From Verrucomicrobiota bacterium (GTDB lineage Bacteria > Verrucomicrobiota > Verrucomicrobiia > Verrucomicrobiales > DEV007): a stretch of 64,000 nucleotides of DNA. The DNA lies in NCBI GenBank assembly GCA_020630975.1, contig JAHDID010000003.1, positions 14,474 through 78,473 of the forward strand, in the 5' to 3' direction. The notes beneath the pieces are model-generated. The model was given only the letters and a program-made list of their open reading frames with translations, searched no databases and was not told where the DNA came from. Positions within the stretch are counted from its first letter, which is position 1. Every line of letters begins with the position of its first letter. The position numbers and the translations under genes are program-made. Shown here in pieces: positions 59,052-64,000 of this stretch.

Positions 59052-59332
59052 TGATTGAATTCAAAGTCGCAGTAATTGGGGTGCGGTTGGTTGCTTTGCT
59101 GTTGATGGTGCAGGGTCTTCTCGGAGTCGTCTTTGTCGCGGAAGCATATTTTCCGACTGGTTGGGGCGGTGATGAGGAGATGATTGGTGATTTCGAGGAC
59201 ACTGCGGTTGTAGGAGGTTATTCGTCTCTTGTGGTTCCGATTCTTTTTGGTGTTCTGTTTTATTGTTTTAGTAAGCCGCTGGGCAGGCTCTTGTGTCGCG
59301 GGGTTTCTGGAGTTGGTTTAGACGCGGAATGA
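59051..59332 (+). CDS. Small membrane protein between nadC and birA
   Basis: A 93-residue protein. The ATG at 59051 overlaps the nadC stop by one base; a GTG at 59048 is an alternative. Two transmembrane helices (about residues 6-31, VIGVRLVALLLMVQGLLGVVFVA, and 55-75, YSSLVVPILFGVLFYCFS) flank an acidic loop (GWGGDEEMIGDFEDTAVVGG). The stop overlaps the birA start as ATGA. No family is recognised. Its coupled position suggests real translation even if its role is unrelated to cofactor synthesis. Confidence 0.65.
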   Translation: MIEFKVAVIGVRLVALLLMVQGLLGVVFVAEAYFPTGWGGDEEMIGDFEDTAVVGGYSSLVVPILFGVLFYCFSKPLGRLLCRGVSGVGLDAE

Positions 59333-60075
59333 GGGACATCATTCATAAAGTGAGTACGGGCTCGACTAATGATGACGTTGCCCAGCTCGGACGTGCCGGG
59401 AGTCCTCATATGACTGCTGTGCTGGCAGATTTTCAAACTGGGGGTCGAGGCAGGCGGGGTAATCGCTGGGTGGCTCCGGCTGGTTCGAGTTTGCTGTTTT
59501 CTGTTCTTCTTCGGCCTGATTGTGATCCTAGTCTGTGGAGTCGTATTCCTCAGATCGCTGGTATGGAGATGGTGCATGCGGTGGAAACCATGTGCGGTAG
59601 TGATGATGCTATAAAGCTGAAGTGGCCTAACGATTTGTATCATCACGACAGGAAGTGGGCAGGAATCTTGGTGGAGTCAGATCTGGGTGACCGTCCATTT
59701 GCGGTACTCGGCATTGGTGTGAACTTGAATGGAAGGGCCGATGAGCTGCCCGACGAGGTGCAAGAAAGTGCGACGACATTGCAGGCAATCTATGGTGGAG
59801 GGGAGAGAGACCGGAGGGTGTTGCTCGATCTTTTCCTCAATCGATTGGAGCATTCGCTGGACCTATTTTTGTCCGATTTTTCTCCAGTCGCTACCTTTGC
59901 AAATAGGCGGGATGTATTGGTCGGAAGAAAGGTGTTAGTCGAGCAAGGTGGCAACCAAGTGTCCGGAACGGCATCCGGAATCGGCTCGGAAGGAGAGTTG
60001 TTGGTTTACGATCGCCAGGGGCATTGCCATAAAATAACAAGTGGCAGTGTTATAGAATGGTTGACTATTAATTAA
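59329..60075 (+). CDS. birA: Biotin--[acetyl-CoA-carboxylase] ligase, monofunctional
   Basis: From the ATG at 59329 (ATGA overlap with the upstream gene) the protein has 248 residues. It has the biotin-adenylate loop GGRGRRGNRW, then SSLLFSVLLRP, the KWPNDLY motif with the catalytic Lys, and a C-terminal SH3-like domain (VLVEQGGNQVSGTASGIGSEGELLVYDRQG). It attaches biotin to the carboxylase carrier protein. There is no N-terminal helix-turn-helix, so it does not act as the biotin repressor. Confidence 0.92.
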   Translation: MRDIIHKVSTGSTNDDVAQLGRAGSPHMTAVLADFQTGGRGRRGNRWVAPAGSSLLFSVLLRPDCDPSLWSRIPQIAGMEMVHAVETMCGSDDAIKLKWPNDLYHHDRKWAGILVESDLGDRPFAVLGIGVNLNGRADELPDEVQESATTLQAIYGGGERDRRVLLDLFLNRLEHSLDLFLSDFSPVATFANRRDVLVGRKVLVEQGGNQVSGTASGIGSEGELLVYDRQGHCHKITSGSVIEWLTIN

Positions 60076-60111
60076 CGAGGACGTTTTGTACCATTGTACT
60101 ATACTAGGGTT

Positions 60112-60825
60112 ATGGGAGAGTTTGTTTTCGCAGATCAGTTCGTTCTGGAGTCAGGTAAGACTCGGGAATTCTTTTTGGGCTTTTTGAAAGGTCTGGTTCA
60201 CAAGAGCAACAACCTCGTCGGTGTGGTTCAGGGTTTTGGTAGTCTGGTATTGTTGGAGGATGATCTGACAGAAGGCACTCGTGAGAATATCGAACAGATG
60301 GATTCCGCCGCTCGCTCGATGTCGGAATTAAACAAAAAAGTTTTGACCGCAGGTGGCTGTGCCAACGTTGTCTGTACGGATGCGAATATCTCGGAGATGG
60401 CCGATTACTTGCAGACTAAAGCAGAGGCTGCCGCAGCAGCTAATGGGGTACAGTTGTCGTTTTCTACAGCCGGAGGTCTGAGCCCTGTGAGCATCGATGG
60501 TAGTCGCTTCCATGAGGTCTTCGGTGAGTTGATAAATAACGCCGCCGAGGGTGCGGGGGAGAGTGAGGCCAAGGCGGTGTCAGTTTCTTTCCAGCCAGGC
60601 GAGAATGGCGGTGTGGATCTGTTGATAAAGAATTCTCTGGCGAGCAGTGAGATGGTGCCAAAGATGGAAGAGATGTTTGACTTCTTTCACAGCACCAAAG
60701 GTAATGATCACATAGGTATTGGGCTGATCACGGCGGCTGTTCTTTGTGGTCAGATGTCGATCCGTTTGGCTTTGAAGAACGACGGAACGGACATGACGAC
60801 CTGGCTTCAGATTCCTAAAGCATAG
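60112..60825 (+). CDS. Soluble histidine-kinase-like protein with degenerate ATP-binding box
   Basis: A 237-residue cytoplasmic protein from the ATG at 60112 (a TTG at 60094 is possible). The helical DHp-like part has FLKGLVHKSNNLVGVVQGF, with His in the H-box position. The HATPase-like part has an N-box (ELINNAAEG), an F-box-like FDFFHSTKG and a G2-like HIGIGLITA. The G1 box, normally DxGxG, reads KNSLASS, so the ATP-contacting Asp is missing. The protein may lack kinase activity and act as a phosphatase or binding partner. It is convergent with, and five bases from, the NtrC-like gene, its probable partner. Confidence 0.7.
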   Translation: MGEFVFADQFVLESGKTREFFLGFLKGLVHKSNNLVGVVQGFGSLVLLEDDLTEGTRENIEQMDSAARSMSELNKKVLTAGGCANVVCTDANISEMADYLQTKAEAAAAANGVQLSFSTAGGLSPVSIDGSRFHEVFGELINNAAEGAGESEAKAVSVSFQPGENGGVDLLIKNSLASSEMVPKMEEMFDFFHSTKGNDHIGIGLITAAVLCGQMSIRLALKNDGTDMTTWLQIPKA

Positions 60826-60830
60826 TACGT

Positions 60831-62240
60831 TTATTCGCGTAGTTGGTGGTGGCGAAGTTTTTCTCGCAGCGTGTATCGGGAGAGCCCCAAATGCTCAGCT
60901 GCTTTGGACAGATTTCCTTTCGCCTCGATCATAGCCGCCTTTAGTAGCAGCGGCTCAAATTTGTCGAGAAAGGCTCGGTGAGCATCGATAGAGTGTTCGC
61001 TGAGTATGTGGTTAATCGCTTGGGAAATGTCCCCATTAGAGTTTTTGCTGGAGGTGGTTTGATCCTCCATTAAAGAGCGGATATTGGGTTCATCCACAGA
61101 GTAGCCTCGGGCGTTTAGAGCGGCTTTTCGGACAACGTTCTGGAGCTGTCTGACATTGCCGGGCCAGGCTCCGGTTTCGAGTCTTTCGAGAGCACTTGCG
61201 GTGAACCGAGTCTCTGCGAGTTGAGACTCTGCGCAGAAGCGGGAGAGAAAATAATTGGCCAGCAGAGGGATGTCGCCATTGCGTTCGCGGAGAGGGGGTA
61301 GTTCGATTTGAGCGACATTGAGACGGTAGTATAGGTCCTCTCGAAAGGTGCCCTCGTTGACCATCCCCTGCAGATCTCGGTGGGTCGCAGCAATGATCCG
61401 GACGTCGACTGAGATCTCTTCAGAACCCCCAACTCGGTGGAATCTTTTTTCCTGCAGAACCCTCAATAATTTGGACTGGAGCGATAGGTCCATATCGCCA
61501 ATTTCATCGAGGAAGAGGGTGGCATTGTGCGCCTGTTCAAATTTGCCAACTCGGGCAGTGACTGCTCCGGTGAAGGCGCCTTTCTCATGACCGAAGAGTT
61601 CCGACTCTAGCAGGTTCTCCGGGATGGCTGCGCAGTTTACGGTGATGAATGGTTTGTGACTGCGGTGGCCATACTGGTAGAGAGCCCTAGCGACCAGTTC
61701 TTTGCCGGTGCCGGTCTCGCCCTGGATGAGGACTGTGACTGGAGTGGGGGATAGCCGGCCAAGTGCTTTGTAGACTCCCAGCATGGCTCGGCTGTTGCCG
61801 ACTAGAGAGTCGCCAGAGGTGTCACCTTGATCATTGGCCGTACCGATTTGAACTGGGGCAGAAGAGTTTTGCGAAGATTGTATGGCTTCGGCGAGAGAGC
61901 GCCGGACTTCGGCCTCATCCAGTGGTTTTGGGACAAAGTCGAAGGCACCAGCTTTTACCAGTTCGATGGCCGTGCGGCTGTCGTATTTTCCAGCGATCAT
62001 CACCACTGGCAGATTAGGCTGGTTTTGAGTGATCTGGCGGACCAAGTCGAATCCGCCCACACCCGCGAGCCGGAACTCGGCGAGCACCATATCGAACGAG
62101 GTCGAGGCGATCATATCGAGAGCACTGTGGCCATCGTCTACACAGGTGAATCGATGCCCTGAATTTCGAAACCAGTCTTTGAGGAGCTCGCCTGTGAGAT
62201 GGTCGGGGTCTACGATGAGGATGTGGCCGGTGGGTTCCAT
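60831..62240 (-). CDS. NtrC-family sigma-54-dependent regulator with atypical receiver
   Basis: A 469-residue regulator. The receiver (1-120) keeps an acidic pair (Asp11, Asp13) and Lys105, but the phosphoacceptor Asp is replaced by Glu55 (MVLAEFRL) and the usual Thr by Ala83 (VVMIAGK). The AAA+ domain is intact: Walker A GETGTGKE (174-181), GAFTGA (221-226, sigma-54 contact), Walker B TLFLDEIGD (241-249) and an arginine-finger region. A Fis-type HTH closes the protein (NLSKAAEHLGLSRYTLREKLRHH). It should activate sigma-54 promoters, perhaps constitutively or by ligand. The divergent glnB gene has such a promoter. Confidence 0.88.
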   Translation of the reverse strand: MEPTGHILIVDPDHLTGELLKDWFRNSGHRFTCVDDGHSALDMIASTSFDMVLAEFRLAGVGGFDLVRQITQNQPNLPVVMIAGKYDSRTAIELVKAGAFDFVPKPLDEAEVRRSLAEAIQSSQNSSAPVQIGTANDQGDTSGDSLVGNSRAMLGVYKALGRLSPTPVTVLIQGETGTGKELVARALYQYGHRSHKPFITVNCAAIPENLLESELFGHEKGAFTGAVTARVGKFEQAHNATLFLDEIGDMDLSLQSKLLRVLQEKRFHRVGGSEEISVDVRIIAATHRDLQGMVNEGTFREDLYYRLNVAQIELPPLRERNGDIPLLANYFLSRFCAESQLAETRFTASALERLETGAWPGNVRQLQNVVRKAALNARGYSVDEPNIRSLMEDQTTSSKNSNGDISQAINHILSEHSIDAHRAFLDKFEPLLLKAAMIEAKGNLSKAAEHLGLSRYTLREKLRHHQLRE

Positions 62241-62293
62241 TGGTAAAAGAGTTTACACTCAATGATAAAAAATTTACCAACTACTTTTTACCA
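62240..62293. promoter_or_regulatory. Candidate operator/enhancer between the NtrC-like gene and glnB
   Basis: TTGGTAAA (62240-62247) is the exact reverse complement of TTTACCAA (62273-62280), and a third half-site TTTACCA occurs at 62287-62293. These lie about 50-100 bp upstream of the sigma-54 promoter of glnB, a normal distance for an enhancer-binding protein, and also just in front of the regulator's own start. Confidence 0.45.
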
Positions 62294-62341
62294 GATAGGC
62301 GGGAGCCCGCATGACACCGTGTAAAATAATGATTTCCGAGT

Positions 62342-62357
62342 TGGCATCGAATTTGCA
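62342..62357 (+). promoter_or_regulatory. Sigma-54 promoter of glnB
   Basis: TGGCAT-CGAAT-TTGCA matches the sigma-54 consensus TGGCAC-N5-TTGCW with one change, and the invariant GG and GC are separated by exactly 10 bases. It lies 65 bases before the glnB start codon, and the adjacent divergent gene encodes a sigma-54 activator. Confidence 0.85.
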
Positions 62358-62410
62358 TTACGAAGGGCTATGAAATGCCGATGCCTCTCCAGGCTAGGCG
62401 ACAATTCTGA

Positions 62411-62773
<363 letters not shown>

Positions 62774-62819
62774 TCAGCTAGATTGGTAGTTAGCCAATAC
62801 TTTAAGTTAGTGACTTTGT

Positions 62820-62857
62820 GAACCCTGGTGCGCGAGCGCCGGGGTTCATTTGTTTTT
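62820..62857 (+). terminator. Intrinsic terminator of glnB
   Basis: GAACCCTGGTGC (62820-62831), loop GCGA, GCGCCGGGGTTC (62836-62847) form a 12-bp stem with two G-T wobbles, followed by ATTTGTTTTT. It overlaps the end of the convergent YkgJ gene. Confidence 0.88.
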
Positions 62858-63217
62858 CGGAGTTGTGTCTTGGTGATAGATCGGTTTTGCTTCGCAGCTT
62901 TTCCGCCAGTCTTTGAAGTTCCACTCATTGGGGAATCCAGCGCACTGTTTGGGTTTCACGGGATTGATGGCGCAGTCCCTTCCGTTCAGAAAGATACAGG
63001 TCGTAGTCTCGGGGTGTTCTTTGAGAGTCAATCCAGTGCGGTTGGCACGGAGGTCGGTGTACTCTGCTACGAAGTCGTAGACCGACATATCTAGAAAAGC
63101 CGAGATCGCTTCTAGATCCGCTTCTTCTAGGACCACATCGCCAGGCCATTTGCAGCATTCCGTACAGCGTTGGCACTGGTAGTAGGCGACAGACTCATCG
63201 ATATCGTAGAGAGGCAT
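62846..63217 (-). CDS. YkgJ-family cysteine-cluster protein
   Basis: A 123-residue protein with the family's cysteine pattern: CQRCTECCKWPG near the N-terminus, then a Cys in TTCIFLNG, GRDCAINPVKP and QCAGFP, and a later KSCEAKP. These cysteines probably bind zinc or an iron-sulfur cluster. YkgJ proteins (UPF0153) are widespread and mostly uncharacterised. It is convergent with glnB. Confidence 0.8.
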   Translation of the reverse strand: MPLYDIDESVAYYQCQRCTECCKWPGDVVLEEADLEAISAFLDMSVYDFVAEYTDLRANRTGLTLKEHPETTTCIFLNGRDCAINPVKPKQCAGFPNEWNFKDWRKSCEAKPIYHQDTTPKNK

Positions 63218-63418
63218 CAGATTTGATAAATGATGGTTGGGTTGGTGATCAAGTTAGAGAAAGAGGGAATTTCACTAGTTTATAATTTCTATATTGATAA
63301 TCTTTTCAGAAAATTAAGACAGAAAGTTGGTAAACTTCGAGCTTCGTGTTAAATTCATAAACTTAGGTATCCTTAACTAATCAAACCCCACCAATCTGTG
63401 CCCACATATAAAATCTAA

Positions 63419-64000
<582 letters not shown>

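Overview
The window looks like chromosomal DNA of a free-living member of the Verrucomicrobiota (PVC superphylum). The main evidence is the set of secreted gene families that are abundant in Planctomycetes and Verrucomicrobia: planctomycete-type cytochrome c/DUF1549/DUF1553, DUF1592-series, DUF1501, DUF1552 and a DNRLRE/FecR protein with an ECF sigma factor. An LpxL-type acyltransferase and a heptosyltransferase-like GT9 indicate a lipid A-bearing outer membrane, and MreB indicates a rod or ovoid cell. I see no rRNA, CRISPR, transposase or prophage genes.

Layout. 1-615: 5' part of a leucine-rich-repeat gene on the minus strand, running off the left edge and built of near-identical 66-bp units. 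1039-27380: an accessory, secretion-rich region with an ABC exporter, a dehydrogenase/cupredoxin fusion, a G8 surface protein, a DUF1501-sigma-FecR operon facing a cytochrome/DUF1553 gene, an EEP phosphohydrolase, a DUF1592-DUF1552 operon, an alpha-galactosidase-like lipoprotein and a CsgG-like protein. 27479-38044: MscL-like channel, SHD1 protein, GreA-like factor, asnS, a sugar-phosphate cyclase, an ATP-grasp gene, a HAD phosphatase and a membrane histidine kinase with a hybrid regulator. 38150-42787: core genes (lpxL-like, GT9, rnc, tRNA-His, DUF1802, tpiA). 42834-54280, mostly minus strand: two paralogous pilins (one fused to a large C-terminal region), a PLD protein, lpd, a nucleoside MFS transporter, and pdhA-pdhB-pdhC followed by two coupled membrane genes. 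54434-58137: mnmG and a cluster of eight parS-like sites. 58194-64000: nadC-(small membrane protein)-birA, a histidine-kinase-like protein convergent with an NtrC-like regulator, glnB behind a sigma-54 promoter, a YkgJ protein and the start of mreB.

How parts work together. The pdh genes and lpd supply the pyruvate dehydrogenase complex. The NtrC-like regulator, its kinase-like neighbour and the sigma-54 promoter in front of glnB suggest a nitrogen-control module, but both signalling proteins lack key phosphotransfer residues. The parS-like cluster beside mnmG suggests the centromere-like, origin-proximal part of the chromosome; parA/parB and dnaA are not in the window. An AT-rich convergent intergenic region at 40073-40295 with three DnaA-box matches is a tentative origin candidate.

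The most notable unexplained signals are: (1) nine copies of a 17-bp motif (consensus ATTGTACCCTATTGAAT) at four intergenic loci, always spaced exactly 21 bp; (2) a decayed duplicate of the mnmG 3' end together with its parS site; (3) the co-degenerate kinase/regulator pair; (4) a pilin fused through a Gly/Ser linker to an apparent binding module. All family calls come from reading the translated sequence without database searches.
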